Shown: piece after piece, positions 50,941 through 58,858 of the stretch | Position numbering within the stretch: position 1 is the stretch's first letter | How the letters are laid out: each line of letters starts with the position of its first letter | Assembly (NCBI GenBank): GCA_030448105.1 | Contig: JAUJNP010000004.1 | Coordinates: 30,959-92,040 of the forward strand | Length of the DNA stretch: 61,082 bases | Source of the DNA: Acidimicrobiales bacterium | GTDB taxonomy: Bacteria > Actinomycetota > Acidimicrobiia > Acidimicrobiales > Iamiaceae | Direction of reading: 5' to 3' | Translations under genes and position numbers: made by a program | Notes under the pieces: model-generated | Databases searched by the model: none | What the model saw: only the letters and a program-made list of their open reading frames with translations | Told to the model about the DNA's origin: nothing

Positions 50941-52203
50941 GTGGCGGTGGCCGCCGGGTTGGGGCTCGTGCTCCGCCTGGCCTGGGTGCACTACGCCACC
51001 CGGGCGCCCCTGGGCCTCTACGACCCCGCTCGCTATGCGGGCTACGCCGACCGCATCGCCGAGGGCCAGGGCTACAGCCAGTTCACCTCCGGCGACCCGA
51101 CCGCCTACTACCCCCCGGGCTACCCGTTCTTCCTCGCCGCCCTGCGCTGGTTCACCGATCACGACGGCCTGCCCGTCGTGGCCGGCACCGTCCAGGCCGT
51201 GCTCGGAGCCCTCACCGTGGTGCTGGCGGCGGTCGTGGCCCACCGCCTGGGAGGCGCCCGCGCCGCGGCCGTCGCCGCCGGCGTGCTGGCGCTGTACCCG
51301 AACCTGGTGTTCCACACCGGGGCCCTCCTGAGCGAGACGCTCTACAACACCCTCTTCCTCGGCGCCCTCGCCGCCCTGGTGTGGCGCCCTTGGGCCGAGG
51401 GGCTCAGCACCGGGCGCCTGCTCGGCGCGGCCGCCCTCTTCGCCGGCGCCGTGCTGGTGCGCCCCATCTCTCTCGCCGTGCTGCCTGCCCTGGCGGTGGC
51501 GTGGTGGCTCCACGACCACGACGTCGGGCGCCTGGCCCGCCGGGTCGGCCTGTTCGCCGGCGTCGTGGCGCTGGCCCTCGCGCCGTGGATGGTCCGCAAC
51601 CTGGTGCGCATTGACGCGTTGGTGCTGTCGACCAACACCGGCGACAACCTGTGCATCGGCCACCGTGAGGGGGCGTCGGGCCGCTTCGCCCTGGCCCCGG
51701 CCTGCGACACCGGCGAGAGCACTGCCGACAGCGCCGCCGCCGAGGTCCGTCACGACCGCGACCTCACCGATGCCGCGCTGCGCTACGCCCGTCGCCATCC
51801 GGGGGAGGAGGCCCGCCTCGTGTGGCGGCGGGCCGAGGCCATGTTCGCCGACGACCACGACGCCCTGCCGGCGGTGCAGTCCTACGGCGACGATGACTTC
51901 ATCCCGCCCTCCACCGAGGACCGCCTCGAGGTGGTGGCCGACCTCTGGTGGTACGGGGTGGCCGGCCTCGGCGTCGTGGGCATGGCCATCTTCGTGGTCC
52001 GCCGCCGGCCGGAGGGGATCCTGGTGGTGTTGGCCACCGTCGCCACCCTGGCCGTGCCCCTCGCCTTCTTCGGTGATCCCCGCTTCAAGGTGCCGGCGGT
52101 GCCCCTGCTGGTCGTGGCCGCGTCGACGGTGGTGGCCGCTGCGTGGGATCGACTCACCCCTCCTCGGGGAAGGAGCGCGCCCTCAGCCCGGGCCCGACGG
52201 TGA
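50941..52203 (+). CDS. GT39/ArnT-like glycosyltransferase
   Basis: A roughly 420-residue GT-C protein with about 10 helices. The first loop DPARYAGYADRIAEGQGYSQ and the following TAYYPPGYPFFLAALRWF, then HTGALLSETLYNTLFLG, match the PMT/ArnT pattern and closely parallel 21798-23081. The central outer loop has NLCIGHREGASG. The start is uncertain: GTG 50941 is the only nearby standard codon, but the frame is open further upstream and a CTG at 50905 would overlap the Ppm1-like stop as CTGA and give a fuller first helix. Position right after ppm1 suggests it uses polyprenyl-phosphate-mannose. The 3' end overlaps the convergent flavoprotein gene by 21 bases. Confidence 0.83.
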   Translation: MAVAAGLGLVLRLAWVHYATRAPLGLYDPARYAGYADRIAEGQGYSQFTSGDPTAYYPPGYPFFLAALRWFTDHDGLPVVAGTVQAVLGALTVVLAAVVAHRLGGARAAAVAAGVLALYPNLVFHTGALLSETLYNTLFLGALAALVWRPWAEGLSTGRLLGAAALFAGAVLVRPISLAVLPALAVAWWLHDHDVGRLARRVGLFAGVVALALAPWMVRNLVRIDALVLSTNTGDNLCIGHREGASGRFALAPACDTGESTADSAAAEVRHDRDLTDAALRYARRHPGEEARLVWRRAEAMFADDHDALPAVQSYGDDDFIPPSTEDRLEVVADLWWYGVAGLGVVGMAIFVVRRRPEGILVVLATVATLAVPLAFFGDPRFKVPAVPLLVVAASTVVAAAWDRLTPPRGRSAPSARARR

Positions 52204-53754
52204 CCGGCGGCGGGCCGCCACGGCCGAACGGGGGATCACGGGAGCGTCGCGCCCGGTGCCCTTGCGGTCCTCGAGCCCGGCGTCCTCCGGGCCGACGCCC
52301 TCGGCTTCCTCGTGGTACTCCTCCTCCACGTTGACCGCCCATATGTCGTGGGTGGTGCCCTTGCAGATGTTCTCCACCGTGAGCAGGGCGGTGAACATGG
52401 AGTGGTCCTGGTTGTTGTACCGGAACATGCCGTTGCGGCCCACCGGGTGCACGTTGGGCGTGTGCTCGGCCAGCCACTCACGGAGCACGTCGACGTTGGC
52501 CCGGTAGGTCTCGTCGTAGGTCGGGTAGGCCTTCGGCATGCGCACCACGTAGCCCGTCTCCACCCGTTCGGGCTCCACCAGGCCGAGCGTGCCCAGCTCG
52601 TTCTTGGCCAGCTCGACCAGGTCCTCGTCGGCCATGGTCCACATGCCGTCGCCTTCGAACACGAAGTACTCCAGGCCCAGCACGTTGCGGCCCTCCTTCA
52701 CCAGGTAGGGCGACCACGAGCCGAAGTTCTGGATGCGCCCCACCCCGACCGAGGGGTCGTGCACGTAGATCCAGTTGTCGGTCCAGGGGACGTCGGCCTG
52801 GGGCACGACGAGGGCGACGGTGATGAAGTCCCGGTAGGAGAGCTCGTTGGCGGCCCTTTCCACCTCCGGGGGGACGGGCGGGTCCATGATCTGCACCAGC
52901 TCGCTGATGGGCATGGAGGAGATGACGTGTGAGCAGGGGAGGCTCAGGGGGCGGCCGTCGGGGTCGGTGGCCTGTACCTCGATCGCGCCGTTGTCGTCCC
53001 GGAGGATCCGGGTAACCGGGGTGCGCATGTGCACGGTGGACCCGGCCGCCTGGACCTTGTCGCGGCATACCTCCCACATCATCCCCGGGCCGTACTTGGG
53101 GTACTGGAACTCCTCGATCAACGAGGTGACGTCGGTCTTGCCCCGGCCGGGGAGGGCGTTGATCACCGCCTTGGCCAGCGACAGGTTCTTGATGCGCTGG
53201 GCGGCCCAGTCGGCCTGGATCTGGTCGGCGTCGACGCCCCAGAGCTTCTCGGTGTAGGTCTTGAAGAGCATGCGGTAGAGGCGCCAACCGAAGCGGGCCG
53301 CGACCCAGCCCTCGAAGTTGGACTGGTCCTTCGGCGGGTGGATGCGCACCCAGATGTAGGACAGCACGCATCGGATCGCCTCGATGAGGCCCACCTTGCG
53401 CAGGGCGTTCCCCGCCTTGAGGGGGTAGTCGATGAACTTCCCGCGGTAGTAGATGCGGCTCTTGCGGGGCCGCAGCAGGAAGTCCTCGTCGGGGAGGATC
53501 TCGTGCCAGAGGGCCTCCACCTCGGCCACCTTGGTGAAGAAGCGGTGCCCGCCGATGTCGAAGCGCCAGCCGTCGCGCTCGGCGGTGCGGCTGATCCCGC
53601 CCACGACGTCGTCGGCCTCGAGGATGGTCGAAGCCACGCCGTGCTTGTGGAGGCAGAAGGCGGCGGTGAGGCCGGCCGGGCCGGCGCCGATGATGACGAC
53701 CTCGGGGGCCTCGCCGGAACCGGGGGCGGGCTGCGAGGGGGCGACGGAAGGCAT
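52183..53754 (-). CDS. UDP-galactopyranose-mutase-like FAD oxidoreductase
   Basis: A 523-residue NAD(P)/FAD-dependent protein. The FAD motif is VVIIGAGPAGLTAAFCL (about residues 19-35), followed by VVGGISRTAERDGWRFDIGG and HRFFTKVAEVE, then RKSRIYYRGKFIDYPLKA, KTYTEKLWGVDADQI and DWAAQRIKNLSL. These stretches are typical of a flavoprotein group related to UDP-galactopyranose mutase and widespread in polysaccharide clusters; the true mutase (Glf) is shorter, about 400 residues. Conversion of a nucleotide sugar to its furanose form is possible but not shown. The C-terminal ~40 residues are charged and low in complexity. An AACACT box lies 8 bases before ATG 53754. Confidence 0.85.
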   Translation of the reverse strand: MPSVAPSQPAPGSGEAPEVVIIGAGPAGLTAAFCLHKHGVASTILEADDVVGGISRTAERDGWRFDIGGHRFFTKVAEVEALWHEILPDEDFLLRPRKSRIYYRGKFIDYPLKAGNALRKVGLIEAIRCVLSYIWVRIHPPKDQSNFEGWVAARFGWRLYRMLFKTYTEKLWGVDADQIQADWAAQRIKNLSLAKAVINALPGRGKTDVTSLIEEFQYPKYGPGMMWEVCRDKVQAAGSTVHMRTPVTRILRDDNGAIEVQATDPDGRPLSLPCSHVISSMPISELVQIMDPPVPPEVERAANELSYRDFITVALVVPQADVPWTDNWIYVHDPSVGVGRIQNFGSWSPYLVKEGRNVLGLEYFVFEGDGMWTMADEDLVELAKNELGTLGLVEPERVETGYVVRMPKAYPTYDETYRANVDVLREWLAEHTPNVHPVGRNGMFRYNNQDHSMFTALLTVENICKGTTHDIWAVNVEEEYHEEAEGVGPEDAGLEDRKGTGRDAPVIPRSAVAARRRSPSGPG

Positions 53755-53810
53755 GACCGATCAGTGTTGCACGCCCCCACCCGGCGCCCGGTCACCCCCC
53801 CGGGCATCGG

Positions 53811-53816
53811 TAAGGT
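53811..53816 (+). promoter_or_regulatory. -10 hexamer TAAGGT, leaderless promoter candidate
   Basis: TAAGGT, 8 bases before GTG 53825. A second GTG at 53840 has GGAGG (53827-53831) 8 bases upstream, so both starts are possible. Confidence 0.45.
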
Positions 53817-53824
53817 CCCGGCCC

Positions 53825-55012
53825 GTGGAGGAATCGCCCGTGGAGGAACGAGGGGTCCGGCGGGCGGAGCTGACCCGCTTCCCCTGCCTGGAGGGCATCC
53901 GCGCCCTGGCCGCCTCGGTGGTTGTGGTGCACCACGCCGCCGCGCTGGCCGGGCCCTCACGGGCACCGGGGCTGGTCACCCCGGCGGCGGTGCTCGACCT
54001 TGGGGTGGCGGTGTTCTTCGTCCTCTCCGGCTTCCTCATCTACCGGCCCTTCGCCCGGGCCCACCTCGACGCCACCCCTCGGCGGCCGCTCGCCACCTAC
54101 CTCTGGCGGCGGGCGGTGCGCATCTTCCCGGCGTACTGGCTGGCCCTCAGCGGGCTGTGGGCGCTGGGGGTGATCGACCTCGGGTCGTGGTCGACGGCGT
54201 GGCGGTACTACGCCCTCGTGCACATCTACGACGCCCACACCGTGTTCTCGGGGATCGTGCAGGCCTGGAGCCTCGGCACGGAGATCACCTTCTACCTGCT
54301 GGTTCCGGTGTGGGCGGCGGGGATGCGCCGGGTGGGCGGGTCCGGCCGCCGGGCGCTGAAGGCCGAGCTGGCCGGCGTCGCCGTCCTGGTGCTGGCGGGC
54401 TACGCGTCCCGGGCCGCCTTCAGCGCCAGCCGGCGGATCTGGGCGCCGCCCGACGTGACCATGCGGGCGGTGTCGTTCACGTGGCTCCCCAACAACATCG
54501 ACCTCTTCGCCCTGGGCATGGGCCTGGCGGTGCTGAGCCTGGCCGCCGAGCGGGGCCTGCTGCCCACCCGGTGGGCGGAGGGGGCGGGGCGGTGGCCCGG
54601 CGCCTGGTGGGCCGCCGCCCTCGCCCTCTTCGCGGCCTACGCGTGGTGGATCGGTCCACCGCCGTTCCGGGTGGGTTACGTGGGCTTCTCCTGGCAACGG
54701 CGCCAGCTGGTCTACGGGCTGATCGGCGCGTGCCTGATCGTGCCGGCGGTGTTCGGCGAACAGGCCAGGGGGGCGATCCGGCGCTCGCTCCAGTGGCCGC
54801 CCGTCGTCGCCGCCGGGGTGGTTTCCTACGGGCTCTACCTCTGGCACAACGACCTCATGAAGCAGGTGCCGGGCTGGCTCGACTCCCCGCCCGGGGCCAC
54901 CAACGTGGCCGCCCTCCTGGCCGTCGGCTTCGGGCTCGGCCTCGCCTGCGCGGCCGCCAGCTACTACGGCCTCGAGCGGCCCCTCGGCCGCCTCCGGCGC
55001 CGCAGGGTCTGA
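53825..55012 (+). CDS. Acyltransferase-3 family membrane O-acyltransferase
   Basis: A 395-residue OafA/YrhL-type acyltransferase without an SGNH domain. Motifs are FPCLEGIRALAASVVVVHHA at the N-terminus, LGVAVFFVLSGFLIYRPFAR, AWSLGTEITFYLLVPVW and, near the C-terminus, VVSYGLYLWHNDLMK. About ten helices. It would transfer acetyl or another acyl group to a surface glycan or lipid. It differs from the two-domain enzyme at 38397-40218, so the locus has at least two distinct acylation activities. GTG 53825 fits the leaderless promoter and 53840 fits a Shine-Dalgarno sequence; they differ by five residues. It is followed after 26 bases by a GT39-like gene with its own promoter. Confidence 0.88.
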   Translation: MEESPVEERGVRRAELTRFPCLEGIRALAASVVVVHHAAALAGPSRAPGLVTPAAVLDLGVAVFFVLSGFLIYRPFARAHLDATPRRPLATYLWRRAVRIFPAYWLALSGLWALGVIDLGSWSTAWRYYALVHIYDAHTVFSGIVQAWSLGTEITFYLLVPVWAAGMRRVGGSGRRALKAELAGVAVLVLAGYASRAAFSASRRIWAPPDVTMRAVSFTWLPNNIDLFALGMGLAVLSLAAERGLLPTRWAEGAGRWPGAWWAAALALFAAYAWWIGPPPFRVGYVGFSWQRRQLVYGLIGACLIVPAVFGEQARGAIRRSLQWPPVVAAGVVSYGLYLWHNDLMKQVPGWLDSPPGATNVAALLAVGFGLGLACAAASYYGLERPLGRLRRRRV

Positions 55013-55024
55013 CCCCGCCACCGC

Positions 55025-55030
55025 TACAGT
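55025..55030 (+). promoter_or_regulatory. -10 hexamer TACAGT, leaderless promoter candidate
   Basis: TACAGT, 8 bases before GTG 55039. Confidence 0.55.
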
Positions 55031-55038
55031 CGGCCGTC

Positions 55039-56655
55039 GTGGCCGTGACCGACCGGGAGACCCGCCGCCTCGCGCCCGCCCCGCCCGCCCGGCCGGCCCC
55101 GGCGGCGTCCACCGAGGTGCCGGCCCCGCCCCGGTGGTGGCCCCGGTGGGCCGACGCGGCGGTCGTGGTGGTGGCCCTGGTCGCCGGGGCGGCGGCCCGC
55201 TTCTACACCCGGTCGCCGCTGTGGCTGGACGAGGCGTTGAGCGTCAACATCGCCCGCCTTCCCCTCGGTGAGATCCCCGAGGCCCTGCGCCACGACGGCC
55301 ACCCGCCGCTCTACTACTTCCTGTTGCACGGCTGGATGGCGGTGTTCGGCGAGGGCGACGGCGCCGTGCGGGCCCTCTCGGGCCTGTTCGGCCTGGCCCT
55401 GTTCCCGTTGATGTGGATCGGCGGCCGGCGACTGGCGGGCCGACGGGGAGCGTGGGGCGCGGTGCTGATCCTCGCCCTGTCGCCCTACGCCATCCGCTAC
55501 AGCACCGAGACCCGCATGTACTCGCTCGTGATGGTGCTGGCCCTGACCGCCTGGCTGGTGGCGGAGGACGCCCTCGAGCGGCCCACGCCCCTCCGGTTGA
55601 TCGGTCTCACCCTGCTCAGCGGGGCGTTGCTGCTCACCCACTACTGGGCCATGTGGCTGCTCGGCGCGGCCGCCGTGGGCCTGGCCGTGCACTGGTGGCG
55701 GGCCCGCCGCGCCGGTGACGACGCCCACCAGCGGGCCACCGTCCGGGTACTGCTGGCGGTGGCCGCCGGGGGGCTCCTGTTCCTGCCCTGGGCGCCGAGC
55801 CTCCTCTACCAGTCGGCCCACACCGGCACGCCGTGGGCCGGCCCCGTCCGGCCGACCGACGTGGTGGCCCGCTCCATGGCCGACCTCGGTGGCGGGCCCG
55901 AGGGCGAGGCCGTGGTCCTCGGCCTGATCATCGTGGTCCTCGTGCTCCTGGCCCTCTTCGGCCGATCCGCCGGCGACCGGCGGATCGAGATCGACCTGGC
56001 CACCCGCCCGGAGTCCCGCCCGCTGCTGGTGATGATGAGCCTCACCGTCGCCATCGCGGTGGTGGCCGGCTACGCCACCTACAGCGCCTTCGCCACCCGC
56101 TACCTCGCCGTGCTGGTGCCGATGATCCTGCTGGTGGCCGCCCTCGGCCTGTCCCGCTTCTCCGGCGGCCTCGCCTTCCGCCTGGTGCTAGCCGCAGTGC
56201 TCGTGCTCGGCGCGGCCGGGGGCATCCGCAACGTCATCAAGTCGCGTACCCAGGCCGAGGTGGTGGGCGACGCCGTTGCCGCCAAGGCCGGCCCCGACGA
56301 CCTGGTGGTCACCTGCCCGGACCAGCTCGGCCCCGCGCTCTCGCGCACCCTGCCCCCCGGGGTGGAGGCGGTGAGCTACCCGTCGTTCGCGCCGATCGAC
56401 CGGGTCGACTGGGTCGACTACACCGACCGCTTGGACCGCGCTTCGCCGGAACGCTTCGCCGAGGAGGCGTTGGCCCGGGCGGGCGACCGGCCGGTGTGGC
56501 TGGTGTGGGCCGGCACCTACACCACCCACGAGAAGACCTGCGAACAGCTCCTCACCGCGCTGGCCCGGGCCCGGCCGGGTGCCACCAACCCGGTGGCCGA
56601 CCAGGGCGACGAGTACTTCGAGCACGCCAGCCTGTACCGGTTCCCGCCCCCCTGA
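55039..56655 (+). CDS. GT39-like mannosyl/glycosyltransferase
   Basis: A 538-residue GT-C protein with about 11 helices. Residues ~35-110 show the classical first-loop signature of the PMT_2/dolichyl-phosphate-mannose group: RSPLWLDEALSVNIARLPLG (Asp-Glu as candidate catalytic residues), then HDGHPPLYYFLLHGWM. YSTETRMYSLVMVLALTAWL and TRYLAVLVPMILL follow in later helices. The C-terminal ~130 residues form an outer domain containing DDLVVTCPDQLGPAL. GTG 55039 fits TACAGT 8 bases upstream; GTG 55045 is possible. A much longer open frame extends upstream through the antisense of the flavoprotein gene but is not coding. Confidence 0.9.
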   Translation: MAVTDRETRRLAPAPPARPAPAASTEVPAPPRWWPRWADAAVVVVALVAGAAARFYTRSPLWLDEALSVNIARLPLGEIPEALRHDGHPPLYYFLLHGWMAVFGEGDGAVRALSGLFGLALFPLMWIGGRRLAGRRGAWGAVLILALSPYAIRYSTETRMYSLVMVLALTAWLVAEDALERPTPLRLIGLTLLSGALLLTHYWAMWLLGAAAVGLAVHWWRARRAGDDAHQRATVRVLLAVAAGGLLFLPWAPSLLYQSAHTGTPWAGPVRPTDVVARSMADLGGGPEGEAVVLGLIIVVLVLLALFGRSAGDRRIEIDLATRPESRPLLVMMSLTVAIAVVAGYATYSAFATRYLAVLVPMILLVAALGLSRFSGGLAFRLVLAAVLVLGAAGGIRNVIKSRTQAEVVGDAVAAKAGPDDLVVTCPDQLGPALSRTLPPGVEAVSYPSFAPIDRVDWVDYTDRLDRASPERFAEEALARAGDRPVWLVWAGTYTTHEKTCEQLLTALARARPGATNPVADQGDEYFEHASLYRFPPP

Positions 56656-56701
56656 TCCGCGGGGCCGGAACCGATCGGCCGGGCTTCTACGTGCGCGAGC
56701 G

Positions 56702-56714
56702 GCCCCCTAGGGGC
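56702..56714. terminator. Weak hairpin between convergent genes
   Basis: gcccc-cta-ggggc is a 5-bp inverted repeat between the convergent genes ending at 56655 and 56735. It is short and lacks a T tract, so it is only a possible terminator. Confidence 0.25.
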
Positions 56715-56734
56715 ACGGCTGGCACGAAGAAGGC

Positions 56735-56971
56735 TCAGGCGGTGCGGCGGTGCAGGGGGGTGACCCCATCCTCGGCTACCGCAGGGTCCTCGTGGCGGCG
56801 GATGATCAAGATGTCCGCCGTGCGCAGGCTCGCCACCCGCGTGCTCCAGGAGTCGACCGTGCGGCCCTCGGTGCGGAAGAAGGTGGTCATCGGACCTTCC
56901 TGCTGGTAGGCGTCAGCGCGCCCGACCCGCTCGACCGATCGGTCCTTCATCGTCACCTCGAAGCTGGCCAT
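56735..56971 (-). CDS. Small conserved protein of unknown function
   Basis: A 78-residue protein, no family assigned. It opens MASFEVTMKDRSVERVGRAD, continues AYQQEGPMTTFFRTEGRTVD and STRVASLRTADILIIRRHED, and looks like a small beta-rich single domain (antiparallel strands, no helix-breaking low complexity). It has no signal peptide or membrane helix. ATG 56971 is supported by TACCGT 6 bases upstream; the longer frame to 57193 is antisense-like and rejected. Small proteins beginning in this way occur in other actinobacteria as hypothetical proteins. It is downstream of, and on the same strand as, the glycosylase gene but has its own promoter. Confidence 0.75.
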   Translation of the reverse strand: MASFEVTMKDRSVERVGRADAYQQEGPMTTFFRTEGRTVDSWSTRVASLRTADILIIRRHEDPAVAEDGVTPLHRRTA

Positions 56972-56977
56972 GGCCAC

Positions 56978-56983
56978 ACGGTA
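56978..56983 (-). promoter_or_regulatory. -10 hexamer TACCGT, leaderless promoter candidate
   Basis: TACCGT on the minus strand, 6 bases before ATG 56971. It fixes the start of the 78-residue protein. Confidence 0.6.
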
Positions 56984-57050
56984 CGGCCCGCCCCCTGTGG
57001 GGAGGAAGGGGCATAACCCTGTGGATTTGCTGTGATCTTCGACGGACGCC

Positions 57051-57947
57051 TCAGATGGCGGCGATGGACCGGGCCGGCATCCGGGGGCCGCGGCGGGGCG
57101 GGCCGATGCCGCCCGCCACCAGCAGCCGCAGGACCCGACCGCGATGGCCGCGGTAGGGCTCCAGGAGCTCGAGCATGCGGGCGTCGGTGCCACGCCGCTC
57201 GCCGGCCAGCCCGAAGCAGATCTGGTGGGGGAGGTTGGAGTCGCCGACGCTGACGACGTCGGGGTCGCCCAGGGCGACGAGGGCCACCTCGGCCGCCGTC
57301 CAGGGGCCCACCCCCCGCACGGCGGTGAGCCGGGCGGCGAGCGCGGGGGGACCGGTGCCGGCCAGGGCGTCGAGGCGGCCGCTCTGGGCGCAGACCCGGC
57401 GGATGGTGTCGGCCCGCTTGCGTTCCAGCCCCACCTGGTGGAAGGCGGGGTAGGTCACGCCCGCCAGCGCTGCCGGGTCGGGGGGCACCAGCAGGCCGGC
57501 CGGTCCGGGGGCGGGCTCGCCCCACCGTCGCACCACCTGGTGCCAGGACCGGCGGGCCTCCCGCGAGGTCACTTTCTGCTCGCAGATCGTAGGCAGCAGG
57601 GCCTCGACCACGGCACCGGTGCGGCCCATGCGCAGGCCCCCCATGTGATGGTGGAGGCGGGCCACGACGCGGTGGCGGGGCCTGAAGCCCTCGGCCCGGT
57701 CGTGGGCGCCGACCAGCGCGGGCGCGGCCTCCACCAGCCACCGGGCGCCGGCGCCCCAGGCCTCGACCTCGATGCGCCCCGCCCGCGCCCGCAGGTGGAC
57801 GGTGCCCGGCCCTTCCGGGGTGCGAGTGGCCCGCCAGACGCCGTCGAGGGTGAAGCGGGTGCAGGGGTCGCCCCGTCCCCGCCGCACCGGACCCAGGGTC
57901 AGGTGCAGGTCGATCGGGACCGCGGGGACCCACGTGCGGGTGAGCAC
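57051..57947 (-). CDS. DNA-3-methyladenine glycosylase II-like (HhH-GPD)
   Basis: A 298-residue base-excision repair glycosylase of the AlkA type, removing alkylated purines from DNA. The N-terminal ~90 residues form the AlkA-like beta domain (DPCTRFTLDGVWRATRTPEG). The HhH-GPD domain follows with LLPTICEQKVTSREARRSW, the helix-hairpin-helix AVRGVGPWTAAEVALVALGD near residue 210-230, and a downstream Asp in DVVSVGDSNLPH at the position of the catalytic residue. There is no four-cysteine iron-sulfur motif, which excludes the MutY/Nth subgroup. GTG 57947 has TAGGAC 6 bases upstream. It is unrelated to the glycan locus and marks its right-hand boundary. Confidence 0.9.
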   Translation of the reverse strand: MLTRTWVPAVPIDLHLTLGPVRRGRGDPCTRFTLDGVWRATRTPEGPGTVHLRARAGRIEVEAWGAGARWLVEAAPALVGAHDRAEGFRPRHRVVARLHHHMGGLRMGRTGAVVEALLPTICEQKVTSREARRSWHQVVRRWGEPAPGPAGLLVPPDPAALAGVTYPAFHQVGLERKRADTIRRVCAQSGRLDALAGTGPPALAARLTAVRGVGPWTAAEVALVALGDPDVVSVGDSNLPHQICFGLAGERRGTDARMLELLEPYRGHRGRVLRLLVAGGIGPPRRGPRMPARSIAAI

Positions 57948-57953
57948 CCACCC

Positions 57954-57959
57954 GTCCTA
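57954..57959 (-). promoter_or_regulatory. -10 hexamer TAGGAC, leaderless promoter candidate
   Basis: TAGGAC on the minus strand, 6 bases before GTG 57947. It is weaker than the others because it lacks the final T. Confidence 0.4.
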
Positions 57960-58011
57960 GCAGCCCCCGGTGCTCGGCCAGGAGCACAGGAGCACGTGGG
58001 AGGCTGGCGCC

Positions 58012-58758
58012 ATGGCGCCGACCTGGTGGCGGCGGTGGTCCGGGGGCGGGGCCCGCACCTCGGACCATCCCACCTCGTCCAACCGGGCGTCGTCGTTCCA
58101 CCTCCGCTGGGGTGGCCTGCCGGGCGATGCCGTGCTGGTGTCGGCGGCGGCCACCCTCGAGGTCCTCGTGCCGCCGGCGGTCGAAGAGCTCTACTTCTGG
58201 GCCCTTCAGGTGTCCTTCACCGGCGGTGCCCGGCGTACCGGCGGCGCTCACCTAGGCCTCCAGTGGCACCCGGCCCACCCCGGTGCCCGGGCCGTCAACT
58301 GGGGCGGCTACGCCGAGGGCGGTGGCGAGCTCACGGGCTCGCCGTCACCGTGGCCGAGCGCCACCGGCAACCCCAACACCCGGGACCTGGCCTGGCGCAC
58401 GGGGCACCCGCACCGCCTCGTGGTGGCGGCGGGGGAGCGGCCCGGGGCGTGGGTGGGCGCGGTCGACGGCGCCGCGGTGCGCGAGCTCGACGGCGGCGGC
58501 GACCGGCTCGGTGAGGTCATGGTGTGGTCCGAGGTGTTCGCCCGGTGCGACGACCCGTCGGTGGTGGTGCGCTGGAGCGGGTTCGAGGCGGTCGACGTCG
58601 CCGGGCAGCGCCACCGACCCGACCGGGTGACGCTCACCTACCAGGCCACGGTCGACGGCGGCTGCGACAACACCGACGTGCTGCTCGACGGCGACGGTGT
58701 GCTCCAGGTCACCAACCGTCCCCGCTCCACGCCGGCGGGCTCGACCCTGGCCCTTTAG
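58012..58758 (+). CDS. Unknown protein with a lectin-like sandwich domain
   Basis: A 248-residue protein, no family assigned. The sequence alternates short hydrophobic and glycine-rich strands: FHLRWGGLPGDAVLVSAAAT, LYFWALQVSFTG, GAHLGLQWHPAHPGARAVNW, GGYAEGGGELTG, and the unusual SPSPWPSATGNPNTRDLAWR. The layout is suggestive of a beta-sandwich of about 200 residues with no signal peptide or membrane helix, so probably cytoplasmic. ATG 58012 has GGGAGG 8 bases upstream; an alternative GTG/ATG-type start at 57970 would add 14 residues. It is divergent from the glycosylase and convergent with the cyclophilin gene. Confidence 0.72.
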   Translation: MAPTWWRRWSGGGARTSDHPTSSNRASSFHLRWGGLPGDAVLVSAAATLEVLVPPAVEELYFWALQVSFTGGARRTGGAHLGLQWHPAHPGARAVNWGGYAEGGGELTGSPSPWPSATGNPNTRDLAWRTGHPHRLVVAAGERPGAWVGAVDGAAVRELDGGGDRLGEVMVWSEVFARCDDPSVVVRWSGFEAVDVAGQRHRPDRVTLTYQATVDGGCDNTDVLLDGDGVLQVTNRPRSTPAGSTLAL

Positions 58759-58797
58759 GACATGCGCGGAAAGGTCGAGCCGTCGTCGCCGGGAGCA

Positions 58798-58812
58798 TGC
58801 GGCTTAGCCGCA
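58798..58812. terminator. Palindromic hairpin between convergent genes
   Basis: tgcggct-t-agccgca is a perfect 7-bp inverted repeat in the 100-base gap between the convergent genes ending at 58758 and 58859. It could stop transcription from both sides; no T tract follows. Confidence 0.45.
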
Positions 58813-58858
58813 ACAGGCGCTGTGCTGGCTGGGTCGCCTCGCCTATCGGCTCGGCTCC

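Noticed and set aside
53029..55038. Upstream extension of the GT39-like frame by about 670 codons
   Set aside because: The extension is antisense to the flavoprotein gene and out of phase with the acyltransferase gene; GTG 55039 has a promoter box and starts the conserved protein.
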